Shown here one piece after another: positions 1 to 8,534 of a stretch of DNA of 64,000 nucleotides. The position numbers and the translations under genes were made by a program. The notes under the pieces are model-generated. The model saw only the letters and a program-made list of their open reading frames with translations. It searched no databases and was not told the DNA's origin. The DNA is from Leifsonia sp. AG29 (GTDB lineage: Bacteria > Actinomycetota > Actinomycetes > Actinomycetales > Microbacteriaceae), in contig NZ_VMSF01000001.1 in NCBI RefSeq assembly GCF_009765225.1, positions 992,001-1,056,000 of the forward strand, read 5' to 3'. Each line of letters starts with the position of its first letter. Within the stretch, counting starts at the first letter, position 1.

Positions 1-1
1 C

Positions 2-1579
2 ATGTACGTCAACCACAAGATCACGAAGGCTCAGCGCGACGCCGCGAAGAAGGCGCCCATCACGCCGACCATCACGCCGGCGACCAACGGCTGCGTGTCG
101 GCGCAGAAGTTCAACGCCGCGTTCTTCTGCGACTACGTGCGGGATGTCATCCTGAACGACCCGGCATACGGCAAGACCAGCGACGACCGGTGGGCCACGC
201 TCATGCGAGGCGGGCTGAAGATCTACACGACGCTCAACCTCGACCTGCAGGCGGTCGCGCAGCAGTCCCTGAGCAGCTACATCCCTGGCTCGCGCTCCGA
301 CATCGACCTGGGCGCCTCGAACGTGTCGCTCGAGGTCGGAACCGGCCGCATCGTCACGATGGTCCAGAACCGCGCTTACAACAACAGCGATCAGCCCGTC
401 CCGGGCGCTACGGCGGTCAACTACAACACGGACGAGCAGTACGGCGGTTCGGAGGGCTTCCAGACCGGCTCGACGTGGAAGGCGTTCGACCTGGCCGCCT
501 GGCTCGAGGCCGGGCACAGCCTCTACGAGACCGTCAACGCCTCCCAGCACACCTTCTCGATGGATCAGTTCACGAACTCGTGCGCGAACATCGCCGGCCC
601 CGATTGGCCGGTGAGCAACGACGAGGGCTCGGCGAGCCGGCTCTCCGTCATGTCGGCGACGGCGCAGTCGGTCAACACCGCCTTCGCGATGATGGCGACC
701 AAGACCGATCTGTGCTCGATCCTCAACGTCGCCAAGGCGCTCGGCGTCCACAGCGCGTCGGGCAAACCGCTGACCAGCGTGCCGTCGATGATCCTCGGGA
801 CGAACTACATCGCTCCGCTGACGATGGCCGCCGCCTATGCGGGGATCGCCAACAACGGCACCGTGTGCACGCCGATCGCGATCGACCGCGTGGTGAACGC
901 CGACGGGTCCGAGCACCCGGTGAGCAAGAGCACCTGCACCCAGGGGCTGAAGCCGGAGATCGCCAACGGGGTGGCCTACGCGCTGCAGGGCGTCATCAAG
1001 AACGGAACCGCTGTCTCGGCGAACCCGTGGGACGGCACGCCGATCATGGCGAAGACCGGCACCACCGACAACTCCCTCGAGAACTGGCTGATCACGTCCT
1101 CGACGAAGGTGGCGACGGCGACCTGGGTCGGCAACGTCTCCGGTCAGACCCCGCTGCGGTCGCTGACGTTCAACGGCGTCGGGGGCGGCAACGTCAAGTT
1201 CGCGATCGCCAAGCCGATCCTGAAGGCGATGGACGCGACCTACGGCGGCGACGACTTCCCGAAGCCCGACAGCGCGATGCTCTACGGCGGTGAGCTGAGC
1301 GTTCCGGATGTGAGTGGCAAGGCGCCCGACGTGGCGCAGAAGCTGCTGGAGGGCCTCGGCCTCAACGTCACCGTCGCCGACACCCCGGTGACGAGCGACC
1401 AGCCCGCGGGAACGGTCGCGTCCACCGACCCCGCGGCCGGGTCGAGCGTCCAGAACGGCGACGACATCACCATCACGCTGAGCGCCGGGGGCGGCGGAGG
1501 CGCGACGCCCGCGCCGACGGACTCGGGTGCGCCGACGCCCGCACCCAGCCCCACGCCGACGCACGGCAAGGGAGGCTGA
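2..1579 (+). CDS. Class A penicillin-binding protein, C-terminal part (partial)
   Basis: Peptidoglycan transpeptidase acting outside the membrane; the N-terminal membrane anchor and glycosyltransferase domain lie before the window, so base 2 is not the true start. Counting from there, the three penicillin-binding motifs are visible: S157-T-W-K160, S223-V-N and K351-T-G. After the transpeptidase domain comes one PASTA-type domain (about residues 430-495, with VPDVSGK at its start) and a Pro/Thr/Ser/Gly-rich tail ending in HGKGG. This is the usual arrangement of actinobacterial PonA-type bifunctional enzymes. The call as a high-molecular-weight PBP is firm; class A is inferred from length and the PASTA tail. 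Confidence 0.93.
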   Translation: MYVNHKITKAQRDAAKKAPITPTITPATNGCVSAQKFNAAFFCDYVRDVILNDPAYGKTSDDRWATLMRGGLKIYTTLNLDLQAVAQQSLSSYIPGSRSDIDLGASNVSLEVGTGRIVTMVQNRAYNNSDQPVPGATAVNYNTDEQYGGSEGFQTGSTWKAFDLAAWLEAGHSLYETVNASQHTFSMDQFTNSCANIAGPDWPVSNDEGSASRLSVMSATAQSVNTAFAMMATKTDLCSILNVAKALGVHSASGKPLTSVPSMILGTNYIAPLTMAAAYAGIANNGTVCTPIAIDRVVNADGSEHPVSKSTCTQGLKPEIANGVAYALQGVIKNGTAVSANPWDGTPIMAKTGTTDNSLENWLITSSTKVATATWVGNVSGQTPLRSLTFNGVGGGNVKFAIAKPILKAMDATYGGDDFPKPDSAMLYGGELSVPDVSGKAPDVAQKLLEGLGLNVTVADTPVTSDQPAGTVASTDPAAGSSVQNGDDITITLSAGGGGGATPAPTDSGAPTPAPSPTPTHGKGG

Positions 1580-1608
1580 GCCCGGGCGATCGGGGCGCGT
1601 CGGCTCGA

Positions 1609-2478
1609 CTACGGGCGGGCGGACGCGCGGCCGAGCCACGCCTCGAGGATCCGGAGCCGGAGCTCGTTCGACCGCTCGGCGAACCGCCGTTGGCGGCGCA
1701 CGTACTCCGCCTTTCCCTCCGGCGTCTCGATGCGCACCGGTTCGGCACCCCAAGGCCGCATGTCGTAGGGCGACGCCTGCATGTCGAGCAGGCGGATGTC
1801 CCGGGCGAGCTCGAACGCGTCGAGCAGGAGCTCTCCGGGGACCAGCGGCCCGAGCTTCATCGCCCATTTGTACACGTCCATGCCGGCGTGGAGGCACCCC
1901 GGCTGCTCGAGCTGCGGCTGGCTCTCGCGAGTGGGCGCGTGGCGGTTGAGCGGCACGGCGTCGGGAGTGAAGAAGCGGAAGGCGTCGATGTGCGTGCAGC
2001 GCAGCTCGTGCGCCTCCACCACCGCGTCGGTCGCCGCCTGCCCGAGCCGCAGCGGAACCGGGTGGCGGTGGTCCTCCTGGTGGTACACCATCGCCCACTC
2101 GTGGAGGCCGAAGCACCCGAACCGGCCCGGACGGGAGGCGGTCGAGCGGAGGATCCGCTCCACGCCCGCCAGGAGGGAGCGCTTCTCGCGCTCCATGCCG
2201 CTCCGGTCGACCGTGAGGCTCCCCGGACGGCGTCCCGGGACGTACCAGCGCCAGCCGGCTCGCGGATCCCCGGCTGCGTCGGCGAGCTCGACGCCCGCGC
2301 CCGGATGCCAGCGGCGGAGAGTGGCCGGCGAGTACGAGTAGTACGTGAAGAGGAAGTCCTCGACGGGGTGCTTCTCGCCCCGGGAGGCGCGAGCCCGGTG
2401 GCCGGCGGTCAGAGCGTCGGCTCGTTCGGCGTGCGCGGACTCCCGGGCACGCCAGTCGGACTCGGGCAGCAGGATCAC
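1609..2478 (-). CDS. Uncharacterised conserved actinobacterial protein
   Basis: 289 residues, soluble, no signal peptide. The sequence is rich in Trp, His and Arg and has conserved-looking segments such as HPVEDFLFTYY near residue 37 and GLHEWAMVYH near residue 125. Relatives in Microbacteriaceae often carry the label 3-methyladenine DNA glycosylase, but I see no helix-hairpin-helix or other glycosylase motif, so I do not assign that function. The start is GTG, and its GTGA overlaps the stop codon of the HD-domain gene upstream by 4 bp, so the two are probably co-translated. Confidence 0.8.
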   Translation of the reverse strand: MILLPESDWRARESAHAERADALTAGHRARASRGEKHPVEDFLFTYYSYSPATLRRWHPGAGVELADAAGDPRAGWRWYVPGRRPGSLTVDRSGMEREKRSLLAGVERILRSTASRPGRFGCFGLHEWAMVYHQEDHRHPVPLRLGQAATDAVVEAHELRCTHIDAFRFFTPDAVPLNRHAPTRESQPQLEQPGCLHAGMDVYKWAMKLGPLVPGELLLDAFELARDIRLLDMQASPYDMRPWGAEPVRIETPEGKAEYVRRQRRFAERSNELRLRILEAWLGRASARP

Positions 2479-3086
2479 CTATCGAGAATACGTTCCAGGG
2501 GGTTCTCCCGGAGCTTGCGGGCGACGCCTGCCTCCACCAGTCGGCGCGCCGACGTCGTCGGCTTGCGCTCCGCCTGGTCCGTCACGCAGGCGGTGAATTC
2601 GGCGGACAGGGTTCCCCGGGGGTGCGCTTCGATCACCGCTCTCACGAAACCGGGCGGGAGATCGCCCGAACGAGCGCCGGAGATGTCGAGAGCTGTCGCG
2701 GTCTCGAGGAGGTATCCCTCCCGATCGAAAGCCGGGTCGACGGAGGGCCAGTTGTGCCGGATGATCACCTCGAGCGCTCGGACCCGGCGCGCCCGGTCCC
2801 ACCCTGCGCCCGCCGTGAGCGCGACCGCGACGTGTCCGCCCGCGTCCTCGTAAGCAAGGGTCTGGTTGTCGAACGCCGGCACGATGCCGATGTCGTGCAG
2901 GACGGCGGAGACGTACAGCAGCTCCTCATCGATTCCTCGGATGCCGTCGAGCTCGGCGAAAGCCGCGGCCCAGAACCAGGAGCGGACGACATGGTCGAGG
3001 AGCGCCTCCGAGTGGTATTCGGTCGCGAGCTCGAGAGCCGCACGGGAGGCGAGAGTGTCGGGGGGCGTGAAGTCGGAGAATCGCAC
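2475..3086 (-). CDS. HD-domain phosphohydrolase-like protein
   Basis: About 203 residues. The metal-binding HD motif is visible as LHDIGIV, preceded by a conserved His in the HSEALLDHVVRSW stretch, the pattern of the HD superfamily (cyanamide hydratase-like or phosphohydrolase members). Substrate unknown. I chose the GTG at 3086, giving an N terminus VRFSDFTPPD and a GAGGAT six bases upstream; the frame also permits a TTG at 3125, which I consider less likely. First gene of a two-gene operon with the downstream uncharacterised protein, overlapping it by 4 bp. Confidence 0.82.
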   Translation of the reverse strand: MRFSDFTPPDTLASRAALELATEYHSEALLDHVVRSWFWAAAFAELDGIRGIDEELLYVSAVLHDIGIVPAFDNQTLAYEDAGGHVAVALTAGAGWDRARRVRALEVIIRHNWPSVDPAFDREGYLLETATALDISGARSGDLPPGFVRAVIEAHPRGTLSAEFTACVTDQAERKPTTSARRLVEAGVARKLRENPLERILDR

Positions 3087-3168
3087 GAGACCATCCTCGC
3101 CAGCGGCCTCGCTATGGCACCACAAAGATCGGGCCGAGCGACCACCAGATTCCGCCAGGCCGCCGCTC

Positions 3169-4203
3169 TCACTCCCGCGTCGGGTCGAGCACGGTGATGC
3201 CGATTGGAGGCGCGGATGCGGTCGACGGCAGCAGGCGAGCCGCCTCAGCGAGGCCGACCCGCGACCCGAGAAGCCTGCCCGGGTCGACCGCGCCCGAGGT
3301 GACGAGCTCGAGCATCGCGGGGTAGTCCGCCGCAGCCATTCCGTGACTACCCAGCACGTCCAGCTCCCAGGCGATCACGCGGTCGAGCGGGAGGACGGGC
3401 CCTCCGCCCGCGATCAGACCGATCTGCACGTGCCGTCCCCGGCGTCGGAGCGAGTGGAGCGCCGCGGTCGACGTGGCCGGCGAGCCGACCGCGTCGATCG
3501 ACACGTGTGCGCCCCCGCCGGTGAGTTCGACGATCCGCTCCGGCGCGTCGTCGCCCGCGGGAACCGCGTGCACGGCGCCGACCTCGCTGGCGAGCGCCAG
3601 CGCCTCCGTCGACGTGTCGACGGCGATCGGGAGCGCGCCGAGCGCGGAAGCGACCATGATCGCGCTCAGCCCGACGCCTCCAGCGCCGACGACGGCGACC
3701 CACTCGCCCGGGCGCACCCGGGCACGGGCGGAGACGCCGCGGAACGCTGTCGCGAAGCGGCACCCGAGTGCTGCCGCGGCTTCGAAGGACAGGTCCGCCG
3801 GGAGGGCCACCAGGTTGAGGTCGGCCGCCCGCACCACCACGAACTCGGCGTGCGAGCCCGCGTGGGTGAAGCCCGGCTGGGTCTGCTCGGGGCACACCTG
3901 CGCCTGGCCGCCGAGGCACCACTCGCAGCGGCCGCACCCGTTCACGAACGGCGCCGTGACCCGGTCGCCGGGCCGCCAGAGAGACACGCCCGCTCCGACC
4001 GACTCGACCGTACCCGCGAACTCGTGGCCGGGAGTGTGCGGGAGGCTCACCGTGTCGTCGTGTCCGGCCCAGGCGTGCCAGTCGCTGCGGCAGAGCCCGG
4101 ACGCGGCCACGCGGATGACCGCTGCGCCGTCGGGCGCGACGGGATCCGGCAGCTCGGTCGCGACGATCGGGCCGCCGAATTCCTCGTAGAGCAGGCCTCT
4201 CAC
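3169..4203 (-). CDS. Zinc-dependent alcohol dehydrogenase (MDR family)
   Basis: 344 residues; NAD(P)-dependent oxidation of an alcohol or polyol, exact substrate unknown. Catalytic-zinc residues are seen in GLCRSDWHAW (Cys38) and the PGHEFAG block; the structural-zinc lobe has four closely spaced cysteines in the segment CGRCEWCLGGQAQVC. The Rossmann motif GAGGVGL follows at about residue 175. The start is GTG at 4203, where GTGA overlaps the stop of the Nudix gene by 4 bp. Reading further upstream in frame only gives low-complexity sequence inside the Nudix gene, which supports this start. Confidence 0.92.
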   Translation of the reverse strand: MRGLLYEEFGGPIVATELPDPVAPDGAAVIRVAASGLCRSDWHAWAGHDDTVSLPHTPGHEFAGTVESVGAGVSLWRPGDRVTAPFVNGCGRCEWCLGGQAQVCPEQTQPGFTHAGSHAEFVVVRAADLNLVALPADLSFEAAAALGCRFATAFRGVSARARVRPGEWVAVVGAGGVGLSAIMVASALGALPIAVDTSTEALALASEVGAVHAVPAGDDAPERIVELTGGGAHVSIDAVGSPATSTAALHSLRRRGRHVQIGLIAGGGPVLPLDRVIAWELDVLGSHGMAAADYPAMLELVTSGAVDPGRLLGSRVGLAEAARLLPSTASAPPIGITVLDPTRE

Positions 4204-4610
4204 CGCGCAGTCCCCTCCGGAAGGGAGCCGGCCGCCGACCGCAGAAGCGCCTCCACGGCCGGCCGGTCGGGATCCGCCCAGTCGAGCTCGCCGAGTTCGG
4301 CCGGTGCCACCCAGCGCAGGTCGTCGTGGTCCGTGCTCCGGGAGGGACGGACGCCGGCCAGGGAGGCGCGATAGCACGCGAGCTCGATCCGACCGGTGAC
4401 GGAGCGATCGAGGAGCGAGCCGACGGCGATCTCGATGCCGAGCTCCTCCCGGATCTCGCGCGCCAGCGCCTGCTCGTCGCTCTCGCGCGCCTCCACCTTG
4501 CCGCCCGGGAACTCCCAGCGGCCGGCCGCATCCTTGCCGGGTGCGCGACGGCAGGCGAGGACACGTCCCGAGTCGCTGATGACGGCGGCGACGACGCGGA
4601 TCGGGTTCAT
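4200..4610 (-). CDS. Nudix hydrolase, MutT-like
   Basis: 136 residues. A complete Nudix box is present: G-x5-E-x7-REIREELGI, starting in the GGKVEARE segment. The small size and the N-terminal VVAAVISDSGRVLACRR resemble MutT-type 8-oxo-dGTP or CTP pyrophosphohydrolases that clean the nucleotide pool. The ATG at 4610 is preceded by GGATGGAGGG. It overlaps the downstream alcohol dehydrogenase gene by 4 bp and is divergent from the DUF1345 gene with only 36 bp between them. Confidence 0.9.
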   Translation of the reverse strand: MNPIRVVAAVISDSGRVLACRRAPGKDAAGRWEFPGGKVEARESDEQALAREIREELGIEIAVGSLLDRSVTGRIELACYRASLAGVRPSRSTDHDDLRWVAPAELGELDWADPDRPAVEALLRSAAGSLPEGTAR

Positions 4611-4634
4611 CCCTCCATCCTGCCGTGTCGCGGC

Positions 4635-4640
4635 TAGCAT
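4635..4640 (+). promoter_or_regulatory. Leaderless-type -10 box of the DUF1345 gene
   Basis: TAGCAT lies exactly six bases before the ATG at 4647, so transcription would begin at or next to the A of the start codon. No Shine-Dalgarno sequence precedes the ATG. One of six identically spaced cases in this window. Confidence 0.6.
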
Positions 4641-4646
4641 CCTCGT

Positions 4647-5324
4647 ATGTCGGTCGCGAAGGCCATCGGGCGCCCCGTCCTGGTCGTGGGATTCGCCGCG
4701 AGTCTCGCTGTGCAGCTCGCGATGGTCGTCGTGGGGCTCTGGGTCGTGTTCCTGGCCGAGGACGACCGGAGCGTCACCGCCCTGCTCGCCGTCTGGTGCA
4801 CGATCGGGACGCTGTACGAGGTCGTGGTCCTCATCGTGCTGGGGCGCTCCTCCCGGCGCCCGGTGCAGAGCGAGCCGGGACCGGCGCGCTGGGAGGTCGG
4901 GCCGGCCGCCCGCGTCGTCTCGGTGACGGCGACCATCTTCGCGAGTCTCGTCGGCTTCACCGCCGCCGTCCAGGTGCTCGGACCTCACAACGACCCCGCG
5001 GTCGGATCGATCACCGACGTGGTCGGCGTCTGGTCGATGCTCCTGGCGTGGGGCTTCCTCCACTGGGGCTTCTCGCAGATCTACTTCCAGCGCTACTTCT
5101 CGATCGCCGAACCGCTCCTCCGCTTCCCGGGCACGGAGCGACCGCGCTTCGTCGACTTCGTCTACTTCGCGTTCACGATCGGCACCACGTTCGCGGCCTC
5201 CGATGTCGAGGTCCTCGGTTCGCGGATGCGCTGGACGATCGTGTGGCACTCGGTGGTCAGCTACTTCTTCAACGGCCTCATCATCGTGCTCGCCCTGAAC
5301 ACGATCATGTCGGGCGGCCGCTGA
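4647..5324 (+). CDS. DUF1345 membrane protein
   Basis: 225 residues with about five hydrophobic segments (roughly residues 12-36, 43-65, 90-112, 130-150 and 196-220). The family hallmark FAFTIGTTFAASDVEV is present near residue 172. Function unknown; members are integral membrane proteins, and the motif faintly recalls potassium-channel pore segments. Transcribed divergently from the Nudix gene and convergent with the DUF1905 gene; likely translated from a leaderless transcript. Confidence 0.88.
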   Translation: MSVAKAIGRPVLVVGFAASLAVQLAMVVVGLWVVFLAEDDRSVTALLAVWCTIGTLYEVVVLIVLGRSSRRPVQSEPGPARWEVGPAARVVSVTATIFASLVGFTAAVQVLGPHNDPAVGSITDVVGVWSMLLAWGFLHWGFSQIYFQRYFSIAEPLLRFPGTERPRFVDFVYFAFTIGTTFAASDVEVLGSRMRWTIVWHSVVSYFFNGLIIVLALNTIMSGGR

Positions 5325-5341
5325 CGCAAGGGCGCTGGCCC

Positions 5342-5644
5342 TCAGAGGAGTGTCTCGATGCCGATGCGCACGGTATCGCCCAGCTCGACGCCCTCCTTGC
5401 GGCGGACGGAAGCCTTCACAGGGACGACGTAGGCGCCCCCGGCTCCGCCCGGGAAGACCGAGGTCGACCAGCGCGACGAGCCGAGGGTGACCGTGACCTT
5501 CACGGAGTCGAAGCCCGCGGGCGGATGGGGTTGCAGTCGGATCTCCTCCGACACGTCGGCGGGGAGCTCGGCGAACACCCAGAGCTCGCGCCGTGCTCCC
5601 CACCGGAACAGCTCTGCCTCGAATTCGTATCGGATCCCCGCCAT
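5342..5644 (-). CDS. DUF1905 domain protein
   Basis: 100 residues, a single compact beta-rich domain. Recognisable DUF1905 features are the RYEFEAELFRW start, WVFAELP, the SVKVTVTLG strand, and the end GDTVRIGIE. Function unknown. The ATG at 5644 has no Shine-Dalgarno, but a TAGGGT box sits six bases upstream. Confidence 0.85.
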   Translation of the reverse strand: MAGIRYEFEAELFRWGARRELWVFAELPADVSEEIRLQPHPPAGFDSVKVTVTLGSSRWSTSVFPGGAGGAYVVPVKASVRRKEGVELGDTVRIGIETLL

Positions 5645-5650
5645 GGGGTC

Positions 5651-5656
5651 ACCCTA
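5651..5656 (-). promoter_or_regulatory. Leaderless-type -10 box of the DUF1905 gene
   Basis: Read on the minus strand this is TAGGGT, followed by GACCCC and then the ATG at 5644. The spacing of six bases to the start codon matches the other leaderless-type promoters in the window. Confidence 0.55.
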
Positions 5657-5767
5657 TCGGCGGGGTACGACACCGTCAGCGGGATCGGACTCCGGAGAAC
5701 ACCCGCTGCCGCACCGCGTCGGCCACAATGGAGGGGACTCGAGAGACGCCCCGGTGGGAGGAGGACC

Positions 5768-6394
5768 ATGCGCTGGCCGACCTGGCTGCGCCGTCGCGCG
5801 GAACGGACGACGCGGACCCGTCCGTTCGACGAATCCGCCCTTCCCGAGCAGCAGCCGATCAGCCTCGATCAATCGGTCGAAGAGGGCATGCTCCTCGCGG
5901 AATACGCCACGCGCATGGCCGTGAAGAACCACATCGTCATCGATTCGATCCAGTACGGCAACGCTTACGACCCGTTCCTCCACACCATGGAGGCGGCCGC
6001 GATGCTGCGTGAGCTGGCGTCCGAGCAGGGGATCGCCGCCGGGCGGATCGAAGAGGAACTCACGGAGGCGGAGGGGCTCAGCGGGGACCCGGAGCACCCG
6101 CACGACTACCGGCGGGTCGACGCGGCCAATCTGCGGCTGCGCAGGGACGCCGCGATCGCGCTGGCGGAGGCGCTGCGCCGGAAGGCGGACTCCGAGGAGG
6201 AACTCCTCGCGCTCGTCGAGCGCAGCCGGCAGGACGCCTGGGACGAGGTCGGGACCGCGATCCAAGCCGGCCTCGACGCCCTGTCCGGCAAGGAGGCGCT
6301 GCGCGACGACTACGAGCGCGAGAAGCCCGGCCGGTTGAAGCTGCTCATCCTGCGGGATCTCGCGCGTCTCCAGGAGGAGCGGACCGGCTACTGA
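5768..6394 (+). CDS. Hypothetical charged helical protein
   Basis: 208 residues starting MRWPTWLRRRAERT; the ATG is preceded by GGGAGGAGG. No signal peptide after the basic start, no membrane helix. The protein is strongly acidic overall with long predicted helices (for example around residues 70-105 and 130-190, rich in Glu, Arg, Ala), so a coiled-coil or scaffold character is possible. I recognise no domain. It converges on the lipase maturation factor gene with 3 bp between the two stops. Confidence 0.7.
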   Translation: MRWPTWLRRRAERTTRTRPFDESALPEQQPISLDQSVEEGMLLAEYATRMAVKNHIVIDSIQYGNAYDPFLHTMEAAAMLRELASEQGIAAGRIEEELTEAEGLSGDPEHPHDYRRVDAANLRLRRDAAIALAEALRRKADSEEELLALVERSRQDAWDEVGTAIQAGLDALSGKEALRDDYEREKPGRLKLLILRDLARLQEERTGY

Positions 6395-6397
6395 CGG

Positions 6398-7837
6398 TCA
6401 GCCGCTTCGGAGACTGACCGGCGGCACCAGTGCGCCGACCTCGCTGCGGACCCAGACGTCGCCCGTCGCCCGCTTCTCCGCTCGGTCGGCGAAGCGATAG
6501 AGGAAGACCCGGGCGCGCACGGCTCGAGGACGCGCGCCCCCGAACGGATCACCGCGCAGCAGCTTGAGCGTCGCGCGATCGGCCTCGAGGAGCCGGAGGA
6601 GGAGCACCTCGAACCAGGGCGAGTCGCGGGAGCCGAGCGCGAGGAACCACATCAGCCAGTCGAGCCGCAGGTGGTACGGCGCGAACTGCCGCGGTGTCCG
6701 GGAGACGTCGCCGGGTTTCCCCTTGAACTCGTACTCCCGCCACTCGGCGGCACGGTCCTCCGGGTCGTCGGCCGTTCCCTCGACGACCACCTCGTAGCGC
6801 TCCTTGGTGACGCTCCCGAACGCGCCGTAGGCGTTGACCAGATGCCAGCGATTGAAGCTCGCGTTCATGAGCTGGCGGCGCGAGAAGAGGTTCTTCAGCG
6901 GATACCAGCTGAGGACGACGAGGAAGACGCTGACCGCCAGCGCTACGACCCCGAACCAGAGCGGCACCGTGTCCGATCCGATGCCTCCCACCGGTCCGCC
7001 GAGCAGCCACGACCACGCCCCATCGCTCACGGCGGAGAACGCCAGGACGATGGTGATCCAGTTCAGCCAGGCGAAATTGCCGGTCGCGACCAGCCACAGC
7101 TGGGTGAGGACGACGACCGCGGCCGCGATGCTCGCCACGGGCTGAGGCAGGAAGAGCAGCCAGGGCACGACGAGCTGGGCGGCGTGGTTCCCGAGCACCT
7201 CCAGGCGGTGCCACCACCTCGGCAGCAGGTGCGCGGATCGGCTCAGCGGCCCCGGCATCGGCTGCGTCTCGTGGTGATAGTAGAGCGCGGTGAGATCGCG
7301 CCACGATCGGTCGCCGCGCATCTTGATCATCCCCGCCCCGAACTCGAGGCGGAACACGAGCCACCGCAGCAGGACGATCACCGTGATGGGAGGTGCGGTG
7401 TCCCAGGCGCCCAGGAACGCGACCGTGAATCCGGCCTCGCAGAGGAGGCTCTCCCAGCCGAAGCCGTAGAAGGTCTGGCCCACGTTGACGATCGAGAGGT
7501 ACAGGAACCAGATCACCAGGAAGACGGGAACGAACACCCAGGACGGGGCCAGCTGGAGGGCGCCCGTGACGATCAGCGCGGACAGTGCCGCTCCGGTCCA
7601 GGCGACCGCGAGCAGTAACCGGTCCGAGTACCGCCAACGGAAGAGGGTCGGTTGCCGGCGCGCGTACGCGAGCCGGAGGAAGCGGGGAACCGGCAGGAGA
7701 CCGTTCTCGCCGAGGAGGGCGGGGAACTGGTTCACGGCCGAGAGGAACGCGATCAGGAACAGCGCTGCGACGCCGCGCTCGAGGATCTCGCGGGAGATCG
7801 TGTAATCGGTGCCGGCGAGCCAGCCGAAGAGGTCCAT
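6398..7837 (-). CDS. Lipase maturation factor family membrane protein
   Basis: 479 residues, polytopic. The first two thirds hold about eight hydrophobic segments with the LMF-type blocks QFPALLGENGLLPVPRFL near residue 38 and GFGWESLLCEAGF near residue 125; the last 160 residues form a soluble domain containing YEFKGKPGD and LRLDWLMWFLALG. In animals LMF1 is an ER chaperone for lipases; the bacterial role is unknown. The ATG at 7837 follows GAGGTGAT. Confidence 0.87.
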   Translation of the reverse strand: MDLFGWLAGTDYTISREILERGVAALFLIAFLSAVNQFPALLGENGLLPVPRFLRLAYARRQPTLFRWRYSDRLLLAVAWTGAALSALIVTGALQLAPSWVFVPVFLVIWFLYLSIVNVGQTFYGFGWESLLCEAGFTVAFLGAWDTAPPITVIVLLRWLVFRLEFGAGMIKMRGDRSWRDLTALYYHHETQPMPGPLSRSAHLLPRWWHRLEVLGNHAAQLVVPWLLFLPQPVASIAAAVVVLTQLWLVATGNFAWLNWITIVLAFSAVSDGAWSWLLGGPVGGIGSDTVPLWFGVVALAVSVFLVVLSWYPLKNLFSRRQLMNASFNRWHLVNAYGAFGSVTKERYEVVVEGTADDPEDRAAEWREYEFKGKPGDVSRTPRQFAPYHLRLDWLMWFLALGSRDSPWFEVLLLRLLEADRATLKLLRGDPFGGARPRAVRARVFLYRFADRAEKRATGDVWVRSEVGALVPPVSLRSG

Positions 7838-8010
7838 GCCATCACCTCGTCGTCAGGACGCGAGTCGGTCGGTGGGTGCTCGAGCGTCGGGGACGAACTC
7901 ACCGTACGCCGACCGGTCGCCCGTGGGGAGAGCGTCGACGCTCTGGTCGGTCCGGGAGGCGCCCCCTACGCTCACCTGGAGGCCGTCTCAGGACGGAGAA
8001 GGGGGACGTG

Positions 8011-8529
8011 ATGTTCCGGGTATCCATGTTCGGCGAGGGGTTCGCCGAGATCGACGCCGAGCTCGTGACGATCGAGGGGGAGTCGCTGGTGTGCCGCGAT
8101 GCGGCCGGCCAGCCGGTGGCGCGCTACCGCGCCGCGCACGTCGAGAGCATCGGGGTCATCCCGGGAGCCGGCGTGAGGACGGGATCCCGGGCGCGGGCCA
8201 GTGCCGAGCACCCCAACGCGTATCGCCGATGGTCGGAGGACGACGAGCAGGAGCTGGTGGCGGCGTTCCACCGCGGCGAGGAGGCGGAGGCGATCGCCGC
8301 GCGCCTCGGCCGTCGGGTCGGCGGTGTGCGCTCGCGGCTCGTCATGCTCGGCCTCATCGAGCCCGAGCCCGGCGATCGCCTCAGCTTCCCGGCCTCTGCC
8401 GCCGAAGGCGTTCTGGCACGTCCGCGCCTGCTGAGCGTTCGGCCCGAGCCCGCGGACGGCCGACTGAGTCCCGGATCATCGATCGGCGACGAACAGGGGC
8501 GACCGGGAGACGATGTCGCGGCGGGATGA
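8011..8529 (+). CDS. Small protein with a Myb/SANT-like helix-turn-helix
   Basis: 172 residues. The N-terminal ~60 residues are a small beta domain (MFRVSMFGEGFAEIDAEL); the middle, about residues 70-115, reads RRWSEDDEQELVAAF...IAARLGRRVGGVRSRL, a pattern of Myb/SANT-like or resolvase-type helix-turn-helix DNA-binding segments. The C-terminal part is disordered. A regulatory or nucleic-acid-binding role is inference. The ATG is preceded by GAGAAGGGGG. The 170 bp before it, up to the LMF gene, holds a TACGCT promoter-like box and nothing else clear. Confidence 0.7.
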   Translation: MFRVSMFGEGFAEIDAELVTIEGESLVCRDAAGQPVARYRAAHVESIGVIPGAGVRTGSRARASAEHPNAYRRWSEDDEQELVAAFHRGEEAEAIAARLGRRVGGVRSRLVMLGLIEPEPGDRLSFPASAAEGVLARPRLLSVRPEPADGRLSPGSSIGDEQGRPGDDVAAG

Positions 8530-8534
8530 GCCGG

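Noticed and set aside
3087-3125. Longer start (TTG) for the HD-domain gene
   Set aside because: No ribosome binding site, and the extra residues do not match the family; GTG at 3086 is better placed.
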